A DNA stretch of 64,000 nucleotides from Legionella fallonii LLAP-10. GTDB taxonomy: Bacteria > Pseudomonadota > Gammaproteobacteria > Legionellales > Legionellaceae. A program made the translations under genes and the position numbers. Shown in pieces: positions 54,876 to 63,326 of this stretch (its first letter is position 1; the number at the start of each line of letters is the position of its first letter). Location: positions 3,484,501 through 3,548,500 of the forward strand of contig NZ_LN614827.1 in assembly GCF_000953135.1 (NCBI RefSeq). The letters run 5' to 3'. A model generated the notes under the pieces. It was not told the origin of the DNA and did not search any database. It saw nothing but the letters and a program-made list of their open reading frames with translations.

Positions 54876-56285
54876 ATGAAAGATCGTTACGGTAGAAAAT
54901 TCCACAGAAACGAAATCCTCAATGCAGATCTAGTGGGCATCACCGAGATAAAGGCGTTAGATGATTTCACAGCTGAAGAGCTAAAAGAACAGGCCGTACT
55001 AATCACTGATCCCGATGGTCGTAAAAGATTGTATTTATTCTCTGAACTTCAAGAACATTTCAAAGCAAGTCATTACTGTCGTTTAGTGGATCCTTTAACG
55101 AGACAAGACATTATTAACCAAGTACCTGAATTTCAACCTGGAATTGAATTCGAACAAAATGCCCCTCATTATAATGCCCATATCTTAGACAAGCATCCTG
55201 AGTTTATTCCCCTATTAAAAACTTATGTCAAAGAAATATTAAACATAAACGATAAAATGGCATTCATAGATACAGATAAAGACGATATTTTCGCTAACAA
55301 AAGTGAAGAGTTAGATAGATTCTATCAAGCTGTTGCGGATATGCCTCCCCAAAAACAGGATGCATTTTTCTCTTTATTTATTACTAATAGGACACTCTAT
55401 AGAACATTAACGCCTAGAGGAGAACTATGGACTTTTCCTGCTAAATGGATCCCCAATGAGCACGATCCTGTAGAGCAAAATAATTATCAATGGGCGATAG
55501 AGTTTGGAAAATATAGCCCCTATGGACAAAGAAATGTCTTGACCGGTGATGCTTTTTCAAACCCGGAAAATGCTTGTTTGCACTCATGGGGAATGGATGT
55601 CTTATATCTTTTATTAGAATATCATATTGGTACTAATAAACCGTTTCAACTCTTTGCTCTAGAGACTAACGAAAGTTCCTATAGAATGGAGGAAGCCCTT
55701 AGGCAAAGGATTAAACAACAAATTGCCCCGGGCTCACTAAATCCACAAAAAGGACAAGAAGCTTTTAAGCAAGCTCAAGAAGCGGCTAACCATAATTCTG
55801 AACCAGAACCTATAGAGCCTGGAGATACCCTAGAATCTACAACAACGATAGCCAAATTAGATAAATCATGTACCCAATACATGGACTATATTCTGGCAAA
55901 GTTGAAGAGAGAAAAAGGAGGTAATTACCCATTACCCAATGAGCTGTCCTCTCAAAATGATTCCTTGAGCAAAAAATACAAAGCGGTATATGAACTATAT
56001 GTTTCATTACACCAGCAAGGACCTTTGCTTGATGATGACGATCGCCTCGATGAATTTACTAACCTATATAACCAAAAAAACAGACAGGAAACCATTGCGT
56101 CACACAGAGACTCGTTTGGGATAAGACTCTTAAATATGGTGGCGTCTATATTATCTTTAGGTATAAAGAATCTAATAACCAGTTATTTTACTGAAGGCTA
56201 TTATGGATTTTGGAACTCTAGAGGGGCCAATTTTAATGAGGATGTCTCTGCTACATTAACTAAGCCCTTAACAATAAATCAGTAA
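54876..56285 (+). CDS. Effector-like protein with possible U-box remnant, function unknown
   Basis: 469 residues, Legionella-like composition. Residues 40-78 (VLITDPDGRKRLYLFSEL, then VDPLTRQDII) resemble the second half of a U-box E3 ligase domain, with its DPLTRQ ending; the first U-box loop is not evident. The middle (150-290) is helical, followed by a charged region and a C-terminal amphipathic segment (LLNMVASILSLGIKNLITSY). Identity is not recognised; the U-box idea is an inference from a short motif. It is divergent from the cyclase gene. Confidence 0.55.
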   Translation: MKDRYGRKFHRNEILNADLVGITEIKALDDFTAEELKEQAVLITDPDGRKRLYLFSELQEHFKASHYCRLVDPLTRQDIINQVPEFQPGIEFEQNAPHYNAHILDKHPEFIPLLKTYVKEILNINDKMAFIDTDKDDIFANKSEELDRFYQAVADMPPQKQDAFFSLFITNRTLYRTLTPRGELWTFPAKWIPNEHDPVEQNNYQWAIEFGKYSPYGQRNVLTGDAFSNPENACLHSWGMDVLYLLLEYHIGTNKPFQLFALETNESSYRMEEALRQRIKQQIAPGSLNPQKGQEAFKQAQEAANHNSEPEPIEPGDTLESTTTIAKLDKSCTQYMDYILAKLKREKGGNYPLPNELSSQNDSLSKKYKAVYELYVSLHQQGPLLDDDDRLDEFTNLYNQKNRQETIASHRDSFGIRLLNMVASILSLGIKNLITSYFTEGYYGFWNSRGANFNEDVSATLTKPLTINQ

Positions 56286-56396
56286 AAATAGGCTTGTTTC
56301 TGTAGTGTCGCCCGACAAAATATCCTCGCCATAACTCCTATTCGAAAAATCACGCGAATAGGAGCAGCCATATTTCTTTGTCGCCTTCCTTATAGC

Positions 56397-56418
56397 GTCG
56401 GGCAATTTGTTGCTCGAC
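56397..56418. terminator. Hairpin between convergent genes
   Basis: GTCGGGC, AATTTGTT, GCTCGAC: 6-7 bp stem 16 bp past the DUF2235 gene's stop. A related GTCGCCCGAC occurs at 56305-56314. Belongs to the GTCGGGC stem group. The rest of the gap from 56286 holds nothing further. Confidence 0.45.
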
Positions 56419-56433
56419 CGACAATACCAAAGA

Positions 56434-57483
56434 CTATTCCATAATCCCACCGCCTTTATTAGTGCGCCGTAAATAATCGACAAGATTTCTTGGTCTATAA
56501 GTCTTATCTTGCTGATAGCGCTCTAAAACAGAAACATGTATTGATTGACAACTTTCTTTGCCTTCAGGCTCTATTTCTTCCCCTATCCTGCGATAATAGG
56601 GAGGGAATAATCTATACAAACCGGTTCTGGAGTTGCTATATGTTTGCATCCAATCAGGTTTAAAATCAATGGCCTTAAACCCTAGTCCCAAATTTGTTGC
56701 TTTATCAATTATCCACTGCAGCGTAATATCAGATAGCCCTATTGCTCCACCACCGCCTACATCATCATGTACGCCAATAAACCAAACTTGCTCCATAACC
56801 TGATGGACATCCACTTTATCTTTCATCCATAATGCTGGTTTAAAAAAAATTCGCTGTTCATCAATAGCGATTGCTTGATAAGCATAGGCCACCGTAGGAC
56901 TGAGATTATAATCATGAAAGCTATACCTTTTGGTAAAAATACCATTGAGTAATAATGGATTTCCTAAGGTACCCACCGTATCCCATACGCCAAGAAATTT
57001 AATAGGAGTACTTTCCTCCACAGCATATTGCTGGCGAAAAAGTGCCGTCTTAGCGTTACCCTCAGGTGTATTTAATGTCCTTGAATTATAAAGATGAAAC
57101 CCTTCCTCCACTTTATTTATACTATCAATACGAACTATTCCACAATGTTGAATCAGGCCAACTAATTCGCGTACAGTAAATGCTCCGCGGCTAAAACCCA
57201 AAAGAAACAATTCATCACCGGGTTCATAATGTTGTACGAGATAACGATAAGCATTTAATATATTTTTAAACAAACCGTTACCAGTGATTCCATCGATTAA
57301 ACGCCGCAATAGGCTGCCATGAGTGCCAACACCAGGTTCATAAAATAATTTTTGTTCTACACCTAAATAGATATCTAATACTGCATTAGCAACTTTCACT
57401 ACATTAGTTATCGCGGGTAGCCCATTAACTTGAATATTGCGATAATCCCAAGTCCCATCACAACAAATGATAATTCGTTTCAT
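56434..57483 (-). CDS. DUF2235 (Tle1-like) alpha/beta hydrolase
   Basis: 349 residues. DUF2235 pattern: IIICCDGTWDYRNIQ at the start, nucleophile elbow LLGFSRGAFTVRELVGLIQ (GxSxG) and FLGVWDTVGTLGNP. The family includes Tle1 type VI phospholipases and fungal/bacterial putative lipases. There are no T6SS genes nearby. The start codon overlaps the upstream gene's stop (ATGA), so the glycosyltransferase and hydrolase are translationally coupled. Confidence 0.85.
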   Translation of the reverse strand: MKRIIICCDGTWDYRNIQVNGLPAITNVVKVANAVLDIYLGVEQKLFYEPGVGTHGSLLRRLIDGITGNGLFKNILNAYRYLVQHYEPGDELFLLGFSRGAFTVRELVGLIQHCGIVRIDSINKVEEGFHLYNSRTLNTPEGNAKTALFRQQYAVEESTPIKFLGVWDTVGTLGNPLLLNGIFTKRYSFHDYNLSPTVAYAYQAIAIDEQRIFFKPALWMKDKVDVHQVMEQVWFIGVHDDVGGGGAIGLSDITLQWIIDKATNLGLGFKAIDFKPDWMQTYSNSRTGLYRLFPPYYRRIGEEIEPEGKESCQSIHVSVLERYQQDKTYRPRNLVDYLRRTNKGGGIME

Positions 57484-59210
57484 AAAATCAGATCACTAAT
57501 GGGCTCAACAGTATTAACAGGTAATTGGTTTTGATAAGGAAAAATAATATGCTCATCCATATTATCACCTAGTTTTATTTTATGATTTTTAGTTAAACCT
57601 AAAATTGTTGCCTCATGAATGCATCGCTCTAATTCGTGGATAAGCGCTTTTGTTTGCTTATAAAGTAATCCAGAAAAGACTTGATTCTTTTTGAAATAGT
57701 CATCACGTAGAATCTTTCTGAACGCCATCAAATCAAACTCTTTTTCAGGGGTTTCTTTAAAACAAGACAAAATAGTATGCAAGGTATTTATTTGCTCCTT
57801 TCTTTTTTCTCTCATAAAGAAGGTTAAAAAACTATTGGAGCCCTCTAACAGAGTAGTAACATGAAGTTGCATCTTTGCTTTTAACCTCTTTATCACGTGA
57901 GGTAAATTAACACTAAGTGCTTTTTTTCTCTGTTCAAGAATCACTCCGCGTAGTGCTTGTAACTTTGCCCCTTCCTCCAACCAAGAAGAGTCATTAAGTT
58001 CTCCCTCACTCGCACCTAAAAAACACAACATCTTTAAGACATTATCATGTAATCCTACAGAGTTTTTCGAAATAAAAGATCGCTGTAATCGATAACTATT
58101 AAAAGAAAAAGGCTCTATCTTTTCACGCATATATTTTGAATGAAACACATGCCCCTGAAATAAAGCGTCTGCAATTGCTAGAGGACCTGTTGTACAGACT
58201 ACAATTGATTTTAGATAAAGTGATCGTTCTTTTCTCATGAGTACAGTAACTAATTCTCTATCGGGCAATGACAGCATTTTTTTAATTTCATAATATTCCT
58301 GACTAAAAAACAACCATTTAATTAGTCCAAGTTGCTTCTTAAGATCTTCTCGTAGCTTTTCTATTATGGACTCATCCGTGTCTGTTGGAGAAACCCGATG
58401 AAAATCAATAAACCTCTTCTCATCACTCATTATTTTATTAATATGCCCTCTGAGCTTGCGTGATGAGATTGGTTTCGTTATTGGAAAAATAGACTTTGAT
58501 TTAGCAATGTATATTGATTCTGAACGATTGCGCAAAAAACCAAATAGATAACGATTAATCAGGCTATCGCCAACAAGTTCTTTTTCTGTTTTTTCTATAA
58601 AATCATTAGTATAGGTATTTAAAATCTTGATAAATCCATCTTGTATTTTTTCTATATCGCCTTGCGCCGCAAGAGGGTCAACCACTGCGATGTAATCATT
58701 GTTAGATAGAATAACTTCCTTATTTCTAATTTTTAAACTACCAATATTCATCAATAAAGGTGAATGAACCTCAACTGTATCAGAAAGCATAGAGGTATCT
58801 ACAGGAACATCAAAGTCAGTGTAAGTCCCACATGAATAAACAGGAGACAACCATCTAATAATGTCGCTGGCAACGGCTAAATTACCACCATGATGCAAAT
58901 AATTAATTTCATCTTGATAATATTCATATAATTTTTTTTCTCTATCCGTCTTAAGCAATGCAGCCAATTGAGCCGCATCGATAGGAATAATTGAATATTC
59001 ACCGCAAAATTGATGTAAATCGGCAACAGTATGGGTCTCTAATAACGATGAATCATATACCAGATTTATCGAGTCCTCTGAATTTCTGTAACGCATCTCA
59101 ATTAAACGCATCTGATTTTCATCATTCAGAAATACATTAGGATCATTACTAAACCAAATTTTTACGTGAAAATGTGGGTTATATAGATATTGTTGTTTTT
59201 GTTTTGACAT
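57480..59210 (-). CDS. DXD glycosyltransferase (TcdA/TcdB-N-like), candidate effector
   Basis: 576 residues. HFHVKIWFSNDPNVFLND at the start, then NLAVASDIIRWLSPVYSCGT and TDFDVPVDT with the Asp132-x-Asp134 motif, all as in clostridial-toxin-like glycosyltransferases and several Legionella effectors that modify host proteins with sugars. The C-terminal half is helical and charged, with no recognised domain. No signal peptide. It forms an operon with the DUF2235 hydrolase. Sugar donor and target are unknown. Confidence 0.75.
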   Translation of the reverse strand: MSKQKQQYLYNPHFHVKIWFSNDPNVFLNDENQMRLIEMRYRNSEDSINLVYDSSLLETHTVADLHQFCGEYSIIPIDAAQLAALLKTDREKKLYEYYQDEINYLHHGGNLAVASDIIRWLSPVYSCGTYTDFDVPVDTSMLSDTVEVHSPLLMNIGSLKIRNKEVILSNNDYIAVVDPLAAQGDIEKIQDGFIKILNTYTNDFIEKTEKELVGDSLINRYLFGFLRNRSESIYIAKSKSIFPITKPISSRKLRGHINKIMSDEKRFIDFHRVSPTDTDESIIEKLREDLKKQLGLIKWLFFSQEYYEIKKMLSLPDRELVTVLMRKERSLYLKSIVVCTTGPLAIADALFQGHVFHSKYMREKIEPFSFNSYRLQRSFISKNSVGLHDNVLKMLCFLGASEGELNDSSWLEEGAKLQALRGVILEQRKKALSVNLPHVIKRLKAKMQLHVTTLLEGSNSFLTFFMREKRKEQINTLHTILSCFKETPEKEFDLMAFRKILRDDYFKKNQVFSGLLYKQTKALIHELERCIHEATILGLTKNHKIKLGDNMDEHIIFPYQNQLPVNTVEPISDLIL

Positions 59211-59420
59211 ATGAAAATTCCATTTAAATATGTAAAAATTCCATAACTCACTTAGCCATTTTATTACACGCTATAAAGACCAGACTGATAGGATTTATCC
59301 ATCCACTATAGAAACAGCTGCATATCCCGATAATCACTTCAAGTCTGCTTATTAAAATTATAAAACATAAAAATCATTCTTGTGGGGCAAGACGATTAAA
59401 ATTTTATGAGAAATATTAAT

Positions 59421-59460
59421 TAGGCCTCTTTCGATACAATAGAGTTTCGCAAGAAGTCTA
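59421..59460. repeat. TCTTTCGAAACTC hairpin repeat, short copy
   Basis: TAGGCCTCTTTCGATACAAT and AGAGTTTCGCAAGAAGTCTA form a short member of the family at 41013-41083, with arms close together. The 59211-59586 gap contains otherwise AT-rich DNA, including promoter regions for the divergent glycosyltransferase and dacB genes. Confidence 0.6.
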
Positions 59461-59586
59461 TTATTTATAATAAAATTAATTGATATTATCTTAAGCGCCG
59501 TTGTCTGATTGTCTTGATACCTGAGTTGCCAAATATTTTTCCATATTAGATAATTCTCCGTTATATCCATAAAAAGGAAGATTCTA

Positions 59587-61011
59587 GTGAAGCGATCGAT
59601 GTTCGTATGGTTTTTGCTTATTTATTTTGTTAAACAAGTTGTCTATGCCCAAACTTTACCAGAGAAAATTGATGCGTTAATTAAAAAGGAATTACCTCTT
59701 GCAACTGTTGGCATTCTTGTTAAAGATGCGCAAACAGGCCAAGTCATTTATAAGAAAAATGCGGATACTTTGTTATATCCCGCCAGTAATATCAAATTAT
59801 TTACTGCCGCATCGGCATTATATCAATTGAAACCTAACTATCATTTTTTAACCACTTTATCCCAAAAGAATAATAACTTTTATATCACCTTTACAGGTTC
59901 ACCCTCGTTAACCATTGCTGAATTTAGCGATTTGTTACTCAAAATTAAAAAAAGTAATAGTAAAACAATTAATGGCAATATCATTATAGACAGCACTCAT
60001 TTTAAGGCGCCCGCTTATCCTGGAGGGGTATCTTACGATGATCTCGGTTGGTACTACACTGCACCAACTACTGCGTTGATCTTAAATGAAAATGCTGAAA
60101 CCTATGAAGTAATTAGCTCCAAAAAATTGAGACAAGCAGTGACCATAAAACCCAAGGCAGAAGAGAAAAATTTAACTATTATTAATCAAATTATCTCTGT
60201 AGATAAGGAGGAAGAAAAAGATCATTGCAGTTTTAATATAGAAATTGAGCCTCATAATACACTGCGTCTCTATGGCTGCATGGTTCAAGAGAAAGCCCCG
60301 AAAGCAATTCAGTTGGCTGTTCCTGATCCAGTTTACATGGCAAAAGACATTATTAAGAAAACCCTAAAACAAAACAATCTAACATTAAAAGGACAAATCC
60401 TCGAAGGAAAGGCTCCACTTGATGCTCAAGTGATTGCCCAACATCAATCTCACGATTTAGTGCAGCTTATTACTCACATGTTGAAAGAATCAGATAATCT
60501 CTATGCCAATAGCTTAACCAAAGAATTAGCCTTTTCTGTAACAAAAGAGGGATCTATCAAACAAGGCATATTCGCTATGAAACAAATATTAGCGGAACAT
60601 ACTAATGTGAATATGAATCAAATTGAACTCACAGACGGTATGGGAACCCGCTATAATCTGGCAACGCCAAGACAACTTGTCTTGCTTCTGGCAAATTTGT
60701 ATAACGATAAAGAATTGCGCCCTATTATAATAAAAGCACTACCTCAAGCAGGGGTGTCAGGAACCTTAATAGGTAGAATGAAAAAGACGAAGTTAGAAAA
60801 ACTGGTAATTGCTAAGACAGGAACCATGCATGATATCTCATCTTTATCGGGTTATATTGTTAATCCTAAAGCAAGAACGTTGATCTTCTCCATAATAATC
60901 AATGGCGTAAATAAACCTATAAATGTTGCAAAAACACTCGAAGAACAAATTCTATTAACTATTGTTGGAGATATTCCAAGTACTCCTGAAATTGAAAATG
61001 CTTACGGTTAA
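59587..61011 (+). CDS. dacB: D-alanyl-D-alanine carboxypeptidase/endopeptidase PBP4
   Basis: 474 residues, matching PBP4 length. Signal peptide (MFVWFLLIYFVKQVVYA), then S-x-x-K in PASNIKLFTAAS, S-x-N in ESDNLYANS and KTG in VIAKTGTMHD, the three penicillin-binding motifs. It trims or cleaves peptidoglycan cross-links in the periplasm. The start is GTG with AAGGAAG 6 nt upstream; an ATG four codons in is possible. Confidence 0.92.
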   Translation: MKRSMFVWFLLIYFVKQVVYAQTLPEKIDALIKKELPLATVGILVKDAQTGQVIYKKNADTLLYPASNIKLFTAASALYQLKPNYHFLTTLSQKNNNFYITFTGSPSLTIAEFSDLLLKIKKSNSKTINGNIIIDSTHFKAPAYPGGVSYDDLGWYYTAPTTALILNENAETYEVISSKKLRQAVTIKPKAEEKNLTIINQIISVDKEEEKDHCSFNIEIEPHNTLRLYGCMVQEKAPKAIQLAVPDPVYMAKDIIKKTLKQNNLTLKGQILEGKAPLDAQVIAQHQSHDLVQLITHMLKESDNLYANSLTKELAFSVTKEGSIKQGIFAMKQILAEHTNVNMNQIELTDGMGTRYNLATPRQLVLLLANLYNDKELRPIIIKALPQAGVSGTLIGRMKKTKLEKLVIAKTGTMHDISSLSGYIVNPKARTLIFSIIINGVNKPINVAKTLEEQILLTIVGDIPSTPEIENAYG

Positions 61012-61050
61012 AGAATATCTTCTTAGATTCACTCGTCACAGAAGGTATGA

Positions 61051-61152
61051 ATGAACATTCACATTGACAGAGCTGATCATATTGTTTTGACCATCGCCGA
61101 CATTGATAAGACTGTAAAATTTTACCAAACCGTGTTAGGTATGAAAAATTAA
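61051..61152 (+). pseudogene. Truncated VOC-family gene remnant
   Basis: 33 codons: IHIDRADHIVLTIADIDKTV and KFYQTVLGM are the start of a VOC (glyoxalase-like) protein, then an in-frame stop at 61150-61152. No downstream continuation is recognisable before the repeat at 61196. The gene was probably cut short by mutation and invasion of repeats. Confidence 0.7.
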
Positions 61153-61195
61153 GGAATTTATATACTGTGGAACGGTTCGTGACTGGGGATACAAC

Positions 61196-61395
61196 TTAAC
61201 GTAAGTTTCGGATAAGACAGAGTTTTTAGCCTGGGTGCGGCACTAGCGTAACCCAGGATCAAAATAGACTTTATTGCACCTTATTAGCGATACAAAGAAC
61301 GTCTAATGCGGTGTTTATCCTGACTTTTCCTGCCACATCGTTCCTGAGTTATGCTAACGCTGTCCCCAGGCTACATCCTGCAACCTTATCCGACT
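61196..61395. repeat. Dispersed repeat, full-length copy with two palindromes
   Basis: The left end TTAACGTAAGTTTCGGATAAG and right CTTATCCGACTCCC are inverted. Inside, GCCTGGGTGCGGCACTAGCG (61229-) and GAGTTATGCTAACGCTGTCC (61345-) are parts of two opposite CCTGGG/CCCAGG palindromes. The left half matches 17984-17860 inverted. No open frame of note. Confidence 0.65.
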
Positions 61396-61460
61396 CCCAC
61401 GATGCGGAGAGAGGACAAAAGAGGAATAATATTTCGACAGCACGAAAAGTCCTCTCGCCC

Positions 61461-61676
61461 CTGAGGTATCCCCACAAAATTATAACATCTCTCGAATTAC
61501 CGCGGCTTGATCACGGTATCCACACGTTGCTTTATTAAATCACCTCTATCTCTTCAATGAAGTTGTTAAAAACGAGTCTATTTCTTGGGCTTAAACTAAC
61601 AATTACCCCTCTTGTAGATACAGGGGTCAAGCCACGGTAATTCGATCTTTAATCAATATTGGGGGGAATACATCAG
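61461..61676 (-). mobile_element. MITE, family 1 copy B
   Basis: Matches 35666-35850 in reverse orientation: left end CTGAGGTATCCCCACA, right end with diverged GGAATACATCAG, the same TACCG(C/T)GG hairpins and AATTCGAGAGA/AAAGATCGAATTACC segments. It is about 30 bp longer. Flanks CTCTCGCCC (61452-61460) and CCCTCGCCC (61677-61685) form a 9-bp near-perfect target duplication. The 61686-61770 remainder contains a purine-rich GGGAGGGAGAGGG. Confidence 0.8.
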
Positions 61677-61770
61677 CCCTCGCCCGCGCAAGGAGTTTTG
61701 TTTGGAAATCGATAATAAATCGCGGGAGAGGGCTAGGGAGGGAGAGGGTATTAGCAACATCACCTAAGCT

Positions 61771-63033
61771 CTATTTACTTGCCAAAACACCATCTATCTG
61801 ATGTAAATGCTTTTCTAAAGAGCCTTTATTATTCTCAAGGACTGCAGTTGCGTTTGTGACCATACGCTTTTGTAACTCTTGATTTGTGTGTAATTCAATA
61901 ATGGCATCAATTAACTCGTCAGCTTGACTGACCAAACGAATTGCCTGTGCTGCTTCTAGATCACGACAAATAGTTTTAAAATTATGAACTTGTTTACCAC
62001 TAAACACGGGGACATTCATGGCAATTGGCTCAAGCACATTATGACCGCCAACAGGCACAAAACTACCGCCAACAAAGGCAAAATCACTAATCAGAAATAA
62101 TCCTAAAAGTTCGCCAAGGCTATCTAATACAACGACTTCATTGTCTCTGGATAAAGTATCAACAGTACTTCGCAATCCCGTATTAAATCCTGCCTGAACG
62201 CATAATTGATATACCGTTTGGAAACGCTCCGGATGACGTGGGGCAATTAATAAAACAACTTCAGGTATAGCCTTTTGTAATTTTCTTAAATGCGCCAGAA
62301 TTTGTGACTCTTCATCTTCGTGGGTACTGGCTGCAATTACGGCGATTCGGTCTGCACCCCAATGCTCTTTTAGTGCATTAAATTTCCCACTATCTACAGT
62401 ATGCGTTTGTAAATCAAATTTCATATTACCTAATACATGAACTAAATTTTCTTTAGCGCCTAAAGCAATAAACCGTTTAGCATCATCCTCACTTTGCGCT
62501 AAGATACCAGTAAATTGATTTAACACGGGTTTAAACAAAAACTTAAATTTCATATAGCCTTTTAAAGAACGCTCTGATAAACGTGCATTAGCCAGTAACA
62601 AAGGCACCTTAGCAGCGTGCGCTTGATAAATCAAATTAGGCCATAATTCGGTTTCCATGATGACACCAACTCGAGGTTTTTGTCTTTTAAAAAACCGCTT
62701 AAGCACATCAGGTAAATCATAAGGCACATATCGATGAGCCACTTTGCTACCAAAACGAACCTGTACTCGTTCAGAACCAGTTGGCGTCATTGTAGTGACT
62801 AGTACAGACCAGTTTTTGTCTAACATAGCATCGATTAACGGGGTAGCGGCAATAACTTCCCCTAAAGAAACAGCATGTACCCAAACATCAAAACCACTAT
62901 TCTCTTTCTTATCCAGGCAAAATCGTTCTAATATACGCTTTCTATAAGCGGGTAAGCGTCTACCTTTCCACCATAAACGTAATAGTAAATAGGGAGTCAG
63001 TAAATACATCAAAAAGGAATAAATAAAACGCAT
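61771..63033 (-). CDS. waaA: 3-deoxy-D-manno-octulosonic acid (Kdo) transferase
   Basis: 420 residues from ATG 63033; a TTG eight codons upstream lacks support. N-terminal membrane anchor (FIYSFLMYLLTPYLLLRLW), VHAVSLGEVIAATPL, TTMTPTGSERV, METELWPN and a late VPVGGHNVLEPI match WaaA/KdtA, which adds Kdo to lipid IVA from CMP-Kdo in inner-core LPS synthesis. It diverges from djlA with a 293-bp gap. Confidence 0.93.
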   Translation of the reverse strand: MRFIYSFLMYLLTPYLLLRLWWKGRRLPAYRKRILERFCLDKKENSGFDVWVHAVSLGEVIAATPLIDAMLDKNWSVLVTTMTPTGSERVQVRFGSKVAHRYVPYDLPDVLKRFFKRQKPRVGVIMETELWPNLIYQAHAAKVPLLLANARLSERSLKGYMKFKFLFKPVLNQFTGILAQSEDDAKRFIALGAKENLVHVLGNMKFDLQTHTVDSGKFNALKEHWGADRIAVIAASTHEDEESQILAHLRKLQKAIPEVVLLIAPRHPERFQTVYQLCVQAGFNTGLRSTVDTLSRDNEVVVLDSLGELLGLFLISDFAFVGGSFVPVGGHNVLEPIAMNVPVFSGKQVHNFKTICRDLEAAQAIRLVSQADELIDAIIELHTNQELQKRMVTNATAVLENNKGSLEKHLHQIDGVLASK

Positions 63034-63326
63034 AAAAATACCAATACAAAAAAGCAACAGTATATACCTAAAGCAGCCAATTATGCGATATGTTACAATT
63101 TAATTAAAACCTGTCACTTAACTCAGTCCTTTAAAAGCGTTACTTTTAAATTAGACTTTCTTATATAGCTGGCAGATTTTGCTTTGGTGTAAGGCGTCCC
63201 TGTTTTGATGAGTAAATAACGTAAACAAAAAAGTAGAGGATGTTTGCTATGGATGAAATCTATTCCATGGCCTAAAGTATAGACAATAGCTGGACTGATT
63301 CAATTTCTCAAGGGAATTATTTAGCA

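Noticed and set aside
56434-57483. DUF2235 protein as a type VI secretion effector with immunity partner
   Set aside because: No VgrG, PAAR, Hcp or immunity-like gene is adjacent; the partner is a glycosyltransferase.
59358-59570. 70-codon minus-strand frame
   Set aside because: Crosses a hairpin repeat, AT-driven composition, no family resemblance.
61311-61538. 75-codon plus-strand frame
   Set aside because: Spans the ends of two repeat elements, so coding is unlikely.
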